Shown: positions 47,787 through 62,691 of the stretch, piece after piece
Layout: every line of letters begins with the position of its first letter
Numbering within the stretch: the first letter of the stretch is position 1
From: an uncultured Gemmiger sp.
Lineage (GTDB): Bacteria; Bacillota; Clostridia; Oscillospirales; Ruminococcaceae
Direction: 5' to 3'
DNA length: 64,000 bases
Assembly (NCBI GenBank): GCA_944382785.1
Contig: CALWNO010000006.1
Location: 19,563 to 83,562, forward strand
Made by a program: the position numbers and the translations under genes
Notes under the pieces: generated by a model
What the model was told of the DNA's origin: nothing
Databases searched by the model: none
Seen by the model: only the letters and a program-made list of their open reading frames with translations

Positions 47787-48404
47787 ATGCCCGATTATCA
47801 GACCATCCGCGGCAGAGCCCGGTATGAATATGAAGAAAAGCGCAGCCGATTCATCGGCACGGCTTCTTTTGCGGACACCGAGGAGAAAGCCCAGGCGGTG
47901 CTGGAGGCGGTGCGCGCCGCCAACCGCACAGCACGCCACAATGTGTATGCGTATGTGTTGCAGAATGGCCGGGTCCGCTATTCGGATGACGGCGAACCCG
48001 CCAAGACTGCCGGGACCCCGGTGCTGGAATGCATCCAGCACGCAGGGCTTTCGGATGTGATTGTGGTAGTCACCCGGTATTTCGGCGGGATTCTGCTGGG
48101 AACAGGAGGGCTGGTCCGTGCCTATACGGCAGCGGCATCCGGTGCGCTGCAGGCAGCGGAGCGGGTCAGCATGCGAAGTGTGGTGGACTGTACCCTCCGT
48201 GTGCCGTATCCGCTGTTTGAGACAGCCCGCCGCATGATCGAGCAGGCGGATACCCGGCTGGAAGAACCGGTCTTTGCGGACGATGTGACCCTGCGCTGGC
48301 GAATGCCGGCAGGGGAGGAGGGGCCGCTTTGCGGAGCGCTGCGGGAGCTGACCCGCGGAACAGCGGAGCCCACGGTGGGCCCGGAACATTACGACGCCTA
48401 CTGA
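47787..48404 (+). CDS. YigZ/IMPACT family protein
   Basis: A 205-aa protein of the YigZ (UPF0029) family. The N-terminal IMPACT domain has EKRSRFIGTA, NVYAYVL, SDDGEPAKTAGTPVL and VVTRYFGGILLGTGGLVRAY, and a C-terminal ferredoxin-like DUF1949-type domain follows. Bacterial members are poorly characterised; eukaryotic IMPACT regulates translation control by Gcn2. Its place beside rpmE gives no further clue. Confidence 0.9.
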   Translation: MPDYQTIRGRARYEYEEKRSRFIGTASFADTEEKAQAVLEAVRAANRTARHNVYAYVLQNGRVRYSDDGEPAKTAGTPVLECIQHAGLSDVIVVVTRYFGGILLGTGGLVRAYTAAASGALQAAERVSMRSVVDCTLRVPYPLFETARRMIEQADTRLEEPVFADDVTLRWRMPAGEEGPLCGALRELTRGTAEPTVGPEHYDAY

Positions 48405-48456
48405 AAAGGGAGACCATCCACAAAAAACACGAAAAATTCACAGCTTCCAGAAGCGT

Positions 48457-48485
48457 TTGGCACTTTTTTATCGTATTTATATTAT
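48457..48485 (+). promoter_or_regulatory. Promoter of the dgt-dnaG-rpoD operon
   Basis: TTGGCA (48457-48462), a 17-bp spacer and TATTAT (48480-48485), 57 bp before the dgt start. Confidence 0.75.
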
Positions 48486-48541
48486 AGAAAGCAATATTGG
48501 CGTCCAATCTGCCGCAAGAACGGCAAAAAGGGGGAAGTGCC

Positions 48542-49543
48542 ATGAACGTCCGCGAACAGACCCAGACCATTGAACGCCTCACCTTCAGCCGGTATGCGTC
48601 GCTGAGCGAAAATTCCCGTGGCCGTGCACGTCCCGAACCGGAAGATCCCCTGCGCCCGTGCTACCAGCGGGACCGGGACCGGATTCTGCATTGCAAGGCC
48701 TTCCGCCGCCTGAAACAGAAGACCCAGGTCTTCCTCTCCCCGGAAGGAGACCACTATCGGACCCGCCTGACCCACACCCTGGAAGTCAGCCAGATCGCCC
48801 GAACCATTGCCCGGGCCCTGCGCCTGAACGAGGATCTGACCGAGGCCATTGCCCTGGGCCATGATCTGGGACACACACCTTTCGGCCATGCGGGGGAGCG
48901 GGCGCTCAACCGGCTGTGCCCCGGGGGCTTTACCCACTACCAGCAGAGCCTGCGTGTGGTGGAATATCTGGAAAAGGACGGCAAGGGACTGAACCTGACC
49001 TGGGAGGTGCGCAACGGCATCGTCACCCACACCACCGGCGAGTGGGCCCGTACCCTGGAAGGCCGGGTGGTCCGGTACGCCGATCACATCGCCTTTCTGA
49101 ACCATGATATTGAGGATGCCATCACAGCGGGGGTCCTTTCCCCGGAAGCACTGCCGGCGGATGCGGTGCGGATTCTGGGCAACACCAAGAGCCGGCGCAT
49201 CACCACCATGATCACCGATCTGGTAGAGCACAGCACCGGCGGGGAGATGCACTTCTCCCCGGACGTGGAGGATGCCTACCATCTGCTGAAAGACTTCATG
49301 TATTCCACCGTCTATGTGGACAAGCAGGCCAAGCGGGAAGAAAAAAAGGTGGACAAGGTGGTGGAGGAGCTGTACGCCCGCCTGTGCGACGACCCCTCCC
49401 TTATGCCCAACTTCTATATGCAGATTGCTTATAAGGAAGGAATTGACCGTGCTGTGGTGGATTATATCTCCGGCATGAGCGACCATTTTGCCATCCGCCT
49501 GTTTGAGGACTGGCTGGTGCCCCAAAAATGGCAGGTACTGTAA
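48542..49543 (+). CDS. dgt: Deoxyguanosinetriphosphate triphosphohydrolase-like protein
   Basis: A 333-aa HD-domain dNTPase that removes triphosphate from deoxynucleotides. It shows YQRDRDRILHCKAFRRLKQKTQVF, the first histidine in TRLTHTLEV (H78), the HD pair in GHDLGHTPFGH (H107/D108) and RYADHIAFLNHDIEDA. It lies upstream of dnaG in the arrangement common in Clostridia. ATG 48542 follows AAGGGGGAAGTGC. Confidence 0.92.
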   Translation: MNVREQTQTIERLTFSRYASLSENSRGRARPEPEDPLRPCYQRDRDRILHCKAFRRLKQKTQVFLSPEGDHYRTRLTHTLEVSQIARTIARALRLNEDLTEAIALGHDLGHTPFGHAGERALNRLCPGGFTHYQQSLRVVEYLEKDGKGLNLTWEVRNGIVTHTTGEWARTLEGRVVRYADHIAFLNHDIEDAITAGVLSPEALPADAVRILGNTKSRRITTMITDLVEHSTGGEMHFSPDVEDAYHLLKDFMYSTVYVDKQAKREEKKVDKVVEELYARLCDDPSLMPNFYMQIAYKEGIDRAVVDYISGMSDHFAIRLFEDWLVPQKWQVL

Positions 49544-49589
49544 AGGAAAACCTGATTTTAATCATTGATAAAAAGGAGGTGTGCCCGCG

Positions 49590-51374
49590 ATGATCCCGCA
49601 GGAATATGTGCAGGAAGTGGCCCGGCGCAATGATATCGAAGAACTCATCGGTCAGTATGTGCAGCTGCGGCGCCGCGGACGCACCCTGACCGGGCTGTGT
49701 CCCTTCCACAATGAAAAGACCCCCTCTTTCACCGTTTACCCGGATACCCAGAGCTTCTACTGCTTCGGATGCGGAGCGGCGGGGGATGCCATCACCTTTG
49801 TGCGCAAGATCAACAATCTGGGCTATGTGGAGGCGGTCAAGCAGTTGGCGGCCCGGGCCGGTATGCCCATGCCGGAGGAGGACGACAAGGAAAGCCGCCA
49901 GCGCAGCCGTATGCTGGAGATGAACCGCTGCGCCGCCCGGTACTTCTATGAACAGCTGAACGCCAGGACGCCCCAGGCCGCCGAAGCCCGCCGTTACTGG
50001 AAGGAAAAGCGGGGCCTGTCCGATGCCGCCATCCGACGTTTCGGTCTGGGCTATGCGCCGGATGAGTTCGGCGGGCTGTTGCGCTATCTGCGCCGGCGCG
50101 GCTTTTCTGAAGCAGAGATCGAGGACGGCGGTCTGGCCAAGCGCAGTGCAAAGGGCAACCTGTATGACCTGTTCCGCCACCGTGTGATGGTTCCCATCAT
50201 TGACGTGCGGGGCAACATCATCGCTTTCGGCGGACGGGTGATGGATGACTCCAAGCCCAAGTACATCAACAGCCCCGAAACCCTGGTCTACAAGAAATCC
50301 CGCACGCTGTTTGCCCTCAACCTGGCCAAGAAATCCACCTCCAAGCGCTTTATCCTGTGCGAAGGGTATATGGATGTCATCAGCATGCACGAGGCCGGGT
50401 TTGACACCGCTGTGTGTGCCTGCGGCACCGCTCTGACACCGGAACAGGTCAAGCTGCTCAGCGAATACGCCGAGGAGGCGGTGCTCAGCTATGACTCGGA
50501 CGAAGCGGGGCAGAAGGCCACCGCCCGCAGCCTTTCCCTGTTTGCCAACACGCCGGTGAAGGTATCGGTGCTGTCCATCCCCGGCGCCAAGGATCCGGAT
50601 GAGTTCATCCGCCATTACGGCAAGGAACGGTTTGAGATGATCCTGGACGGCGCCGCCAATCCGGTGGAGTTCCGACTGTCCAAGAGCAAGCAGAAATATG
50701 ATCTGCGCACCGATGACGGCCGTCTGGAATATATCCGGGAGGCCATCGACATACTGGCATCGGGGAGTGTCTCTCCCACCGCTCGGGATGTGTATGCCGG
50801 GCGCATCGCGGGGGAGACGGGGGTCTCCAAGCAGGCCATCCTCTCCCAGATGGAGGGCGCCCTCAAGGGGGCAGCCCGCCGTGCCCGCCGCAAGGAACAG
50901 CAGGAAATGGCTGCCCAGGGCAACGGCGCCGATATCCGTGTGCCCTATGAGAGAGGCGGCCAGGAGGCCATGGGAGCCGCGGCTGCGGCCCGTCAGCTGG
51001 TGGCAGCCATGCTCCAGGACCCGGACCAGATTGCCTATGTGCGCAGCCGACTGGATCTGGACGAGGTGCCTGAACCGGAGATCCAGGCCGCCGTCCGTGC
51101 CATCTATGACTGCGCGGATAAGGGCATCCCCATCAATGCGACCTCCCTGGCTTCCTGCCTGGAAGATTCGGCCTATACCCTGGTTATGAAGGTGCAGGCC
51201 CAGAACAGCGGGCAGCGGCTGGTGCGCCAGGACATCGACATGTTCCTGGAACGCCTGCGGCATGCCACCCCCAAAAGCAAACAGGCCGCCAAAACCAGTG
51301 ACGAGGATTTCCGCAGACTGTTCGCTTCCATTACTCAGGAAAAAGTCCATGACCCGCCCACCGGTACACCATAA
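49590..51374 (+). CDS. dnaG: DNA primase DnaG
   Basis: Makes RNA primers at the replication fork. The 594-aa protein has an N-terminal CHC2 zinc finger (C37, H40, C58, C61; CPFHNEKTPSF, YCFGCGAAGD), the RNA polymerase basic region (RRFGLGYAPDEF, VMVPIIDVRGNIIAFGGRVMD), the TOPRIM motif FILCEGYMDV with DSDEAGQKA, and a C-terminal helicase-binding region. ATG 49590 is chosen over GTG 49581 because GGAGG lies 10 nt upstream of the ATG. Confidence 0.95.
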   Translation: MIPQEYVQEVARRNDIEELIGQYVQLRRRGRTLTGLCPFHNEKTPSFTVYPDTQSFYCFGCGAAGDAITFVRKINNLGYVEAVKQLAARAGMPMPEEDDKESRQRSRMLEMNRCAARYFYEQLNARTPQAAEARRYWKEKRGLSDAAIRRFGLGYAPDEFGGLLRYLRRRGFSEAEIEDGGLAKRSAKGNLYDLFRHRVMVPIIDVRGNIIAFGGRVMDDSKPKYINSPETLVYKKSRTLFALNLAKKSTSKRFILCEGYMDVISMHEAGFDTAVCACGTALTPEQVKLLSEYAEEAVLSYDSDEAGQKATARSLSLFANTPVKVSVLSIPGAKDPDEFIRHYGKERFEMILDGAANPVEFRLSKSKQKYDLRTDDGRLEYIREAIDILASGSVSPTARDVYAGRIAGETGVSKQAILSQMEGALKGAARRARRKEQQEMAAQGNGADIRVPYERGGQEAMGAAAAARQLVAAMLQDPDQIAYVRSRLDLDEVPEPEIQAAVRAIYDCADKGIPINATSLASCLEDSAYTLVMKVQAQNSGQRLVRQDIDMFLERLRHATPKSKQAAKTSDEDFRRLFASITQEKVHDPPTGTP

Positions 51375-51480
51375 GGTGACCTTGGGCCAGAGGGCTTTTG
51401 AATAGATCCCGTTCCTGTGACGGGCACAGACAACAGACCGCGTCGAAAGGCGAGGCGGTCCGCAAAAAGGAGATTTACTT

Positions 51481-52578
51481 ATGGCAGAAAAGAAAGATCC
51501 CATCCGTGCATTGATCGAACAGGGCCGCCGCGTCGGCAAGCTGACCAACAGCGAGATCGGCGATGCAATGGAGGAAAGCGGCCACGGTCTGGACGTGGAA
51601 CAGATGGAAAAGCTGTATGAAGAGCTGGAAAGCCATGGGATCGAAGTGGTGGACGATGACCCCGTGGCTGACGGCGCGGATTCGGCACTGACCGAGGACA
51701 ATGTGGATGATTTTGAGGACACCCTGGCCACCGAAGGCGTGGCCATCGACGACCCCGTCAAGGTGTACCTGAAGGAGATCGGCCGTGTGCCTCTGCTGAC
51801 GCCCGAGGAGGAGGTCAAGCTGGCGCTGGCCATCCAGAACGGCGGCAAGGAAGGGGAGCGGGCCAAGCAGCGCCTGAGCGAAGCCAACCTGCGTCTGGTG
51901 GTTTCCATCGCCAAGCGCTATGTGGGCCGCGGCATGCAGTTCCTGGATCTGATCCAGGAAGGCAACCTGGGCCTGATCAAGGCGGTGGAAAAGTTCGACC
52001 ATACCAAGGGCTTCAAATTCTCCACCTACGCCACCTGGTGGATCCGGCAGGCCATCACCCGTGCCATTGCGGACCAGGCCCGTACCATCCGCATTCCAGT
52101 GCATATGGTGGAAACCATCAACAAGGTCAAGAAGGTTTCCAGCCAGCTGCTGCATGAAAACGGCCATGAACCCAGCGCGGAGGAGATTGCCGAGCGCCTG
52201 GACATGCCGGTGGACAAGGTCCGGGAGATCATGCGCGTGGCCCAGGAACCTGTCAGCCTGGAAACGCCCATCGGTGAGGAGGAGGACAGCCATCTGGGCG
52301 ATTTCATCCCCGACGATGAAGCCCCTGTCCCGGCGGAAGCTGCCAGCCAGACCCTGCTCAAGGAGCAGCTGGCGGATGTGCTCAAGACCCTGACCCCCCG
52401 GGAGGAAAAGGTCCTGCGGCTGCGCTTTGGCCTGGAGGATGGCCGCCCCCGCACGCTGGAAGAGGTGGGCAAAGAGTTCAACGTGACCCGTGAACGTATC
52501 CGCCAGATCGAAGCCAAGGCGCTGCGCAAACTGCGCCATCCCAGCCGCAGCAAGAAGCTGCGGGACTTCCTGGATTGA
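51481..52578 (+). CDS. rpoD: Primary sigma factor RpoD (SigA)
   Basis: A 365-aa housekeeping sigma-70. It has region 1.1 (residues 1-75, acidic), region 1.2 ([22 protein letters not shown]), region 2 ([57 protein letters not shown]), region 3 and region 4 with the -35-binding HTH ([27 protein letters not shown]). It is last in the dgt-dnaG-rpoD unit. A GACCGC/GCGGTC hairpin (51436-51441/51455-51460) lies just before its ribosome binding site. Confidence 0.97.
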   Translation: MAEKKDPIRALIEQGRRVGKLTNSEIGDAMEESGHGLDVEQMEKLYEELESHGIEVVDDDPVADGADSALTEDNVDDFEDTLATEGVAIDDPVKVYLKEIGRVPLLTPEEEVKLALAIQNGGKEGERAKQRLSEANLRLVVSIAKRYVGRGMQFLDLIQEGNLGLIKAVEKFDHTKGFKFSTYATWWIRQAITRAIADQARTIRIPVHMVETINKVKKVSSQLLHENGHEPSAEEIAERLDMPVDKVREIMRVAQEPVSLETPIGEEEDSHLGDFIPDDEAPVPAEAASQTLLKEQLADVLKTLTPREEKVLRLRFGLEDGRPRTLEEVGKEFNVTRERIRQIEAKALRKLRHPSRSKKLRDFLD

Positions 52579-52602
52579 TGTCCGGCTGTCAATAAAATAA
52601 GC

Positions 52603-52644
52603 AAGGAGCCCGCGAGAGCCGTTCGGCCTGCGGGCTCCTTTTCT
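52603..52644 (+). terminator. Terminator of dgt-dnaG-rpoD
   Basis: An 11-bp stem (52603-52613 with 52630-52640) with further pairing in the loop, then TTTT. Confidence 0.88.
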
Positions 52645-52869
52645 GCCGGGGGAAAATGTCAAGAGCCATGATATACAAATCCGATGCAGTGCGCATGGTC
52701 AAAATGACGGGGAAGCAGGGGCGCCAGGGTTTGTCAAGGGGCAAATCCATGTGGAAAAACAGCAAATTGACGAAATTATTCACACGGGTCCGGGCGTTCA
52801 ACGAAAAATGGTAAAAGTGCGATCCCATGCAAAAAACGCGAAGGAACGGCCACAATTTCCCAAAAACGC
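52645..52869. other. Intergenic stretch before the rpoB promoter
   Basis: About 225 bp with no gene. No hairpin or RNA signature stands out. There are scattered A-tracts. No rplK/A/J/L genes precede rpoB. Confidence 0.5.
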
Positions 52870-52898
52870 TTGACAAATACCCCTTGATCTTATATACT
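52870..52898 (+). promoter_or_regulatory. Promoter of rpoBC
   Basis: TTGACA (52870-52875), a 17-bp spacer and TATACT (52893-52898). The leader to the rpoB start is about 150 nt. Confidence 0.9.
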
Positions 52899-53055
52899 AA
52901 TTCAGTATCACAAAAATGGAATAGAGCGCCCTAAAGGAACCGCGCTGTCCGGGTCGAAACAAAAACTTTGTTAAAAATGACGAAGATGACCCATAAGCGA
53001 GCCCTTTGCGTGGTCAGCTTTGTCTAATTCAACGGAATAGGAGTGGTCGCATTTT

Positions 53056-56000
53056 ATGGTAAAGGTCAAGCCCGTACACAATGGCCGCACGACCAGAATG
53101 AGCTTTTCCCGCATCAACGAAGTGATCGGGATGCCCAATCTGATCGAAATCCAGAAAAACTCGTACAACTGGTTCCTGGAAGAGGGCCTGCACGAGGTCT
53201 TCCATGACATTGCCGCCATTGAGGATTATACCGGCAACCTGGTCCTGGAATTCATCGATTACCGTCTGGACAAGCACCCCAAATATACTATTAAGGAATG
53301 CAAGGAGCGCGACGCCACCTATGCCGCGCCCCTGTACGTCACTGCCCGTCTGATCAACAAGCAGACCGGCGAAGTGCAGGACCAGGAGATCTTCATGGGC
53401 GATTTCCCGCTCATGACCGATTCCGGCACCTTCATTTCCAACGGCGCCGAGCGTGTCATTGTCTCTCAGCTCGTTCGTTCCCCCGGCGTATTCTATTCCT
53501 CCACCAAAGACCGTGCTGGCAAGGACCTGTTCACCGCCACCATGAACCCCAACCGCGGTGCCTGGCTGGAGTATGAAACCGATTCCTCCGATGTGTTCTA
53601 TGTGCGCATCGATAAGAACCGCAAACTGCCCATCACCACCTTCCTGCGGGCACTGGGCCTGGGCAGCGATGACCAGATCCGCCAGTTCTTCGGCGAAGGG
53701 GAAGCCAAGATCGTGGCTACCCTGGAAAAGGACACCACCCACAACACCGAGGAAGGCTTGCTGGAATGCTACCGCAAGCTGCGTCCCGGCGAGCCTCCCA
53801 CGGTGGAAAACTCCCGCAGCCACATCAACGCGCTGTTCTTTGACCCCCGCCGGTATGACCTGGCCCGGTTCGGCCGCTTCAAGATGAACAAGAAGCTGGC
53901 GCTGGCCCGCCGCATTGCCGGTTTCCGCGCCGCTGAGGATATCATCGCGCCCCTGACCGGCGAACTGCTGGTCGCCAAGGGCGAAAAGATCACCAACGAA
54001 AAGGCCGCCGAGATCGACGCCGCCGGTGTCACCCGCGCCACCGTCTGGGTGGAGCACAAGAACGAAGACCCCATGCCGGTCATCGTCATCTCCAACGGCT
54101 GCGTGGATGCCCAGCCCTTCTTCAGCTTCAATGTGGAAGAGTGCGGCATCAACGAGCGCGCTTCCTTTGCCGAGATCCGCAAGATCCTGGAAGCTACCTC
54201 CGACCCCGAGGAGCAGAAGGAACTGCTGCGCCGCAATCATGACGTGCTGATCAGCCGCACCGTCACTGTGGACGATATCTTTGCTTCGGTCAGCTACCTG
54301 ATCGGTCTGGACCACGGCATCGGCACCACCGACGAGATCGACCATCTGGGCAATCGCCGGGTGCGCAGCGTGGGCGAGCTGCTGCAGAACCAGTTCCGCA
54401 TCGGTTTTGCCCGCATGGAGCGCGTTGTGCGCGAGCGCATGACCCTGCAGAATCAGGAGTCTGTGGACAAGATCACCCCCCAGAGCCTGGTCAACATCCG
54501 TCCCGTGGTTTCCGCCATCCGTGAGTTCATCGGTTCCAGCCCGCTGTCTCAGTTCATGGACCAGAACAACCCTCTGGCCGAGCTGACCCACAAGCGTCGT
54601 CTGTCCGCCTTGGGCCCCGGCGGTCTGTCCCGTGACCGCGCCGGCTTCGAAGTCCGTGACGTTCATTACACCCATTACGGCCGTCTGTGCCCCATCGAGA
54701 CTCCCGAAGGTTCCAACATCGGTCTGATCTCCTACCTGGCTTCTTTCGCCAAGATCAACAAGTACGGCTTCATCGAAGCTCCTTACCGCAAGGTGGACAA
54801 GGGCACCGGCCATGTCACCGACGAAGTGGTGTATATGCCCGCCGACGTGGAGGACGAGTACATTGTCGCCCAGGCCAACGAAAAGCTGGACGAAAACGGC
54901 TGCTTTGTCCGTTCCCGCGTCTCCTGCCGTCACCGCAACGACATCCAGGAATTCCCCCGCGAACTGGTGGACTTCATGGATGTTTCTCCCCGGATGATGG
55001 TTTCCGTGGCCACCGCCTCCATTCCGTTCCTGGAAAACGATGACTGTAACCGTGCTCTGATGGGCTCCAACATGCAGCGCCAGGCGGTGCCTCTGATGGT
55101 CACCCAGCAGCCCATCGTTGCCACCGGCATGGAATACAAGGCTGCCACCGACTCCGGCGTCTGTGTCCTGGCTGCCCATGCGGGCACCGTGGAATCCGTG
55201 GATGCCGACAAGATCGTGGTCCGCTGCGAGGACGGCACCACCGACACCTACGAACTCATCAAGTTCATGCGCTCCAACCAGGGCACCTGCGTCAACCAGC
55301 GTCCCATTGTGGAACTGGGCGACCACATCGAAGCCGGCGAAGTTCTGGCCGACGGCCCCGCCACCAAGAACGGCGAGATCAGCCTGGGCAAGAACGCCCT
55401 GGTCGGTTTCATGACCTGGGAAGGTTACAACTACGAGGACGCCGTCCTGCTGAACGAAAAGCTGGTTCGCGAGGACGTGTACACCTCCATCCACATTGAA
55501 GAATACGAATCCGAAGCCCGTGAGACCAAGCTCGGACCCGAAGAGATCACCCGTGACATCCCCAACGTGGGCGATGATTCCCTGAAAGATCTGGACGAGC
55601 GCGGCATCATCCGCATCGGCGCCGAAGTCAAGACCGGCGATATCCTGGTCGGCAAGGTCACCCCGAAGGGCGAGACCGAGCTGACCGCCGAAGAGCGCCT
55701 GCTGCGCGCCATCTTCGGTGAGAAGGCCCGGGAAGTCCGCGACACCTCTCTGCGCGTGCCCCATGGTGAGTACGGCATCGTCGTGGATGTGAAGGTCTTC
55801 ACTCCCGAAAACAGCGACGAGCTGCAGCCCGGCGTCCGCCAGTGCGTGCGCTGCTACATCGCCCAGAAGCGCAAGATCAGCGTGGGCGACAAGATGGCCG
55901 GCCGTCACGGCAACAAGGGTGTTGTGTCCCGCATCCTGCCTCAGGAGGATATGCCTTTCCTGCCTGACGGCACCCCGCTGGACATCGTGCTGAACCCCCT

Positions 56001-56886
56001 GGGCGTTCCGTCCCGTATGAACATCGGTCAGGTGCTGGAAGTCAACCTGGGCTATGTGGCCAAGGCTCTGGGCTGGAAGGTGCAGACCCCTGTATTCGAC
56101 GGCGCCCACGAAAGCGATCTGCGTGATTGCTTTGCCGAGGCCCGTGAAAAGTGGCACGGTGAGAATGCTCCCGAGTATCCCACCAAGCTGGATCGTCTGA
56201 TGGGCACCAAGGGCCACATCATCGACTTCAGCAAGATCGATCTGACCGACGACGGCAAGACCACCGTTTACGATGGCCGTACCGGTGAAAAGTTCCCCTC
56301 CAAGGTTACCGTCGGCTATATGTACTACCTCAAGCTGCATCACCTGGTTGATGATAAGATCCATGCCCGTTCTACCGGTCCCTACAGCCTGGTCACCCAG
56401 CAGCCTCTGGGCGGCAAGGCCCAGTTCGGCGGCCAGCGTTTCGGCGAAATGGAAGTCTGGGCGCTGGAAGCCTACGGCGCTGCTTACACCCTGCAGGAAA
56501 TCCTGACCGTCAAGTCCGACGACGTGGTGGGCCGTGTCAAGACCTATGAAGCCATCGTCAAGGGCGAGGATGTGCCCAAGCCCGGCATCCCCGAAAGCTT
56601 CCGCGTCATGCTCAAGGAACTGCAGAGCCTGGGCCTGAACATTGTGGTTCAGGACGTTGACGGCAATGAGGTGGATATCCGTCAGGAATATGACGACGAT
56701 GAGACCGGCTTTGAGGGCAGCGATCTGCCCGGAGGCGAAAGCGTTCTGCTGGAAAGTGAGCTGCAGGACGAGTACAGCGTGAAAGATGCCGACGAAGGCT
56801 TTGACAGCGACCTGGACGAGGACCAGGAGCCCAACGCCGAGGACCTGGCCAGCATCGAAAGCGAAGATCTGTTTGACGGCGAATGA
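53056..56886 (+). CDS. rpoB: DNA-directed RNA polymerase subunit beta
   Basis: A 1276-aa beta subunit of the core enzyme. The rifampicin region is intact ([44 protein letters not shown]), as are [46 protein letters not shown] and the C-terminal [25 protein letters not shown]. The rif region shows wild-type residues of the Q-F-M-D-Q-N-N and H-K-R-R-L type. An acidic tail of about 70 residues (rich in D/E) closes the protein, as in many clostridia. Confidence 0.98.
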   Translation: MVKVKPVHNGRTTRMSFSRINEVIGMPNLIEIQKNSYNWFLEEGLHEVFHDIAAIEDYTGNLVLEFIDYRLDKHPKYTIKECKERDATYAAPLYVTARLINKQTGEVQDQEIFMGDFPLMTDSGTFISNGAERVIVSQLVRSPGVFYSSTKDRAGKDLFTATMNPNRGAWLEYETDSSDVFYVRIDKNRKLPITTFLRALGLGSDDQIRQFFGEGEAKIVATLEKDTTHNTEEGLLECYRKLRPGEPPTVENSRSHINALFFDPRRYDLARFGRFKMNKKLALARRIAGFRAAEDIIAPLTGELLVAKGEKITNEKAAEIDAAGVTRATVWVEHKNEDPMPVIVISNGCVDAQPFFSFNVEECGINERASFAEIRKILEATSDPEEQKELLRRNHDVLISRTVTVDDIFASVSYLIGLDHGIGTTDEIDHLGNRRVRSVGELLQNQFRIGFARMERVVRERMTLQNQESVDKITPQSLVNIRPVVSAIREFIGSSPLSQFMDQNNPLAELTHKRRLSALGPGGLSRDRAGFEVRDVHYTHYGRLCPIETPEGSNIGLISYLASFAKINKYGFIEAPYRKVDKGTGHVTDEVVYMPADVEDEYIVAQANEKLDENGCFVRSRVSCRHRNDIQEFPRELVDFMDVSPRMMVSVATASIPFLENDDCNRALMGSNMQRQAVPLMVTQQPIVATGMEYKAATDSGVCVLAAHAGTVESVDADKIVVRCEDGTTDTYELIKFMRSNQGTCVNQRPIVELGDHIEAGEVLADGPATKNGEISLGKNALVGFMTWEGYNYEDAVLLNEKLVREDVYTSIHIEEYESEARETKLGPEEITRDIPNVGDDSLKDLDERGIIRIGAEVKTGDILVGKVTPKGETELTAEERLLRAIFGEKAREVRDTSLRVPHGEYGIVVDVKVFTPENSDELQPGVRQCVRCYIAQKRKISVGDKMAGRHGNKGVVSRILPQEDMPFLPDGTPLDIVLNPLGVPSRMNIGQVLEVNLGYVAKALGWKVQTPVFDGAHESDLRDCFAEAREKWHGENAPEYPTKLDRLMGTKGHIIDFSKIDLTDDGKTTVYDGRTGEKFPSKVTVGYMYYLKLHHLVDDKIHARSTGPYSLVTQQPLGGKAQFGGQRFGEMEVWALEAYGAAYTLQEILTVKSDDVVGRVKTYEAIVKGEDVPKPGIPESFRVMLKELQSLGLNIVVQDVDGNEVDIRQEYDDDETGFEGSDLPGGESVLLESELQDEYSVKDADEGFDSDLDEDQEPNAEDLASIESEDLFDGE

Positions 56887-56943
56887 TGCCGCAGCCGTGT
56901 TCTGACCGCCTGCCACACCTGAGTGAATGAGAGGGTTCGCTGA

Positions 56944-60552
<3,609 letters not shown>

Positions 60553-60571
60553 TCCGGTTAATTAACCAACA

Positions 60572-60607
60572 CAGCCCCGCTGCAGGTTTCTGCAGCGGGG
60601 CTGTTTG
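60572..60607 (+). terminator. Terminator of rpoBC
   Basis: A perfect 14-bp GC-rich stem (60572-60585 with 60590-60603) with a GTTT loop and a short T-run. Confidence 0.88.
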
Positions 60608-60633
60608 TATGTTGGGAAATCTGCGTGTATAAT
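60605..60633 (+). promoter_or_regulatory. Promoter of pepF
   Basis: TTGTAT (60605-60610), a 17-bp spacer and TATAAT (60628-60633). It starts within the tail of the rpoC terminator. Confidence 0.7.
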
Positions 60634-60731
60634 AAAAGGAGCGCCGACAGATCTGCGACTCTGTCCGGCGAAAAAAGAATGAGGGCGGCTCTGGCCGTCC
60701 ATACTATATGGAAGATCAAGGAGGGAAATCC

Positions 60732-62537
60732 ATGCCCGATACATTGAAAGAACGCAGTGAGATTGATCCGCAGTATCAGTGGGATCTGACCCGTCTGTAC
60801 AAGGACGATGCCGCCTGGGAGCAGACATTGTCCGGTCTTGATGCACAGGTGCAGACGGTGGCCGCTTTTGCCGGACGCCTGAAGGATGCTGCAACCATCC
60901 GAAAGTACCTGGATGCTTCGGTCGCCCTGTCCCGCACCCTGTCCAATTTGTACTGCTACGCCTCCATGCGCCGCAGCGAGGACACCCGTGCGGAAGCGGC
61001 CCAAAGCATGTATGCCCGTATCTCGGCGGCGTATGCCGGGGCGGTGGCGGCCCTGTCCTTTGCGGAACCGGAAATCCTGGCGCTGCCGGAGGAAACCCTG
61101 CGGCAGATTCAGAAGGATGACTGCCTGCGGGACTATCGCTTTGTGCTGGAAAATCTGATCCGGCAGAAACCCCACACCCTTTCCGCACCGGAGGAAAAGC
61201 TGCTGGCCTCCTTCACCGAGGTGCTGGGGGCACCGGCGGATATTGCCGACAGCCTCCAGGACGCTGACCTGGTTTTTGACAGTGCTAAAGACGGGGCAGG
61301 GGAGGAACACGAGGTCACCGGCTCCAATTATATCCTGCTGCAGACCTCTTCCGACCGCACTCTGCGGGAAAATTCCTTCCGCAGTTTCTACAAGACCTAC
61401 CGCAACCATATCAACACCTTTGCCGCGACCTATGCAGGGGCGGTGAAGGCAGCTACCGCCGAGGCGGCCGTCCGGCATTACGAATCTTCCCGGGCTATGT
61501 CTATGGCAGGGGAGAACATCCCCGCCGAAGTGTATGACAACCTGGTGGCATCCGTGCGGGCCCATCTGCCTTTGATGTACCGGTATGTCAAGCTGCGCAA
61601 GCGTCTGCTGGGCATTCAGGATCTGCACTATTATGATGTATATGCGCCGCTCACCGGGGAATCCACTGCCCGGTACACCTATGACCAGGCCAAGGAGATG
61701 GTGCTGGAAGCGGTGGCGCCTCTGGGCGAGGACTATGTATCCGAAGTGCGCCGGGGGTTCGCTCAGCGTTGGGTGGACGTCTATCCCAACAAGGGCAAGA
61801 GCGGCGGGGCATACTCCACCGGAACATACGACTCCGAACCCTATATCATGACCAACTTCACCGGCACCCTGGACAGCGTCTCCACTCTGGCCCATGAGAT
61901 GGGCCACAGCATGCACAGCCTGCTGGCCCGCCGCACCCAGCCTGCCCAGTATGCCGACTACACCCTCTTTGTGGCGGAGGTTGCCTCCACCGTCAATGAA
62001 AACCTCATGATCGAACAGCTGCTCAAGACCGAGCAGCGCCCCGATGCCCGGCTGTTCCTGCTGAACCAGTACCTGGAAAACTTCAAGGGCACCGTATTCC
62101 GCCAGACCATGTTTGCGGAGTTCGAGCGGGAAGCCCACGCCATGCGGGAGCGGGGAGAGGCCCTGAGTCCTGCCGCCCTGAACCAGCTGTACGGCAATCT
62201 CGTCCGGGATTACTTCGGACCGGAACTGATCATGGATGAGGAAGTCCGGCTGGAATGGGCTCGCATTCCGCATTTCTACCGGCCTTTCTATGTCTATAAG
62301 TATGCCACGGGGTACTCCACCGCCGTGGCTCTGTCTGAAGGCATCCTGAAAGAAGGGGAGCCTGCCCGCAAGCGGTATCTGGAGTTTCTGTCCATGGGCG
62401 GCAGCGCCTGTCCGCTGGATGAACTGCGTCATGCCGGTGTGGACCTGACCACCCCGGCGCCGGTGGATGCGGCACTGGAAAAGTTCGGCCGCTTGCTGGA
62501 CGATGCCGAAGCCTGTGCCGAAAAGCTGGGGGAATAA
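60732..62537 (+). CDS. pepF: Oligoendopeptidase F (M3 family zinc metallopeptidase)
   Basis: A 601-aa cytoplasmic peptidase that cuts short peptides. The zinc motif HEMGH is at residues 388-392 (VSTLAHEMGHSMHSLLARR), with the third ligand in FVAEVASTVNENLM. Other PepF stretches are QYQWDLTRLYKDDAAWEQ and YVYKYATGYSTAVALSEGIL. ATG 60732 follows AAGGAGGGAAATCC. It interrupts the rpoBC-rpsLG-fusA gene order found in many bacteria. Confidence 0.94.
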   Translation: MPDTLKERSEIDPQYQWDLTRLYKDDAAWEQTLSGLDAQVQTVAAFAGRLKDAATIRKYLDASVALSRTLSNLYCYASMRRSEDTRAEAAQSMYARISAAYAGAVAALSFAEPEILALPEETLRQIQKDDCLRDYRFVLENLIRQKPHTLSAPEEKLLASFTEVLGAPADIADSLQDADLVFDSAKDGAGEEHEVTGSNYILLQTSSDRTLRENSFRSFYKTYRNHINTFAATYAGAVKAATAEAAVRHYESSRAMSMAGENIPAEVYDNLVASVRAHLPLMYRYVKLRKRLLGIQDLHYYDVYAPLTGESTARYTYDQAKEMVLEAVAPLGEDYVSEVRRGFAQRWVDVYPNKGKSGGAYSTGTYDSEPYIMTNFTGTLDSVSTLAHEMGHSMHSLLARRTQPAQYADYTLFVAEVASTVNENLMIEQLLKTEQRPDARLFLLNQYLENFKGTVFRQTMFAEFEREAHAMRERGEALSPAALNQLYGNLVRDYFGPELIMDEEVRLEWARIPHFYRPFYVYKYATGYSTAVALSEGILKEGEPARKRYLEFLSMGGSACPLDELRHAGVDLTTPAPVDAALEKFGRLLDDAEACAEKLGE

Positions 62538-62566
62538 ACGCCGGAACAATTTTTTCCCAAAATCCC

Positions 62567-62595
62567 TTGACAACCCGTTGTTTATGCCTTAAAAT
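62567..62595 (+). promoter_or_regulatory. Promoter of rpsL-rpsG-fusA
   Basis: TTGACA (62567-62572), a 17-bp spacer and TAAAAT (62590-62595). The leader is about 90 nt. Confidence 0.82.
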
Positions 62596-62691
62596 AACAA
62601 ATGCGTGATGTCCTAAAGGGGTCAGTGCGGCCTTTTGGCAGCAGATGATCCGGGACAAGCACGCAGAATAACGAAAGAAAGGAGAAAAGAA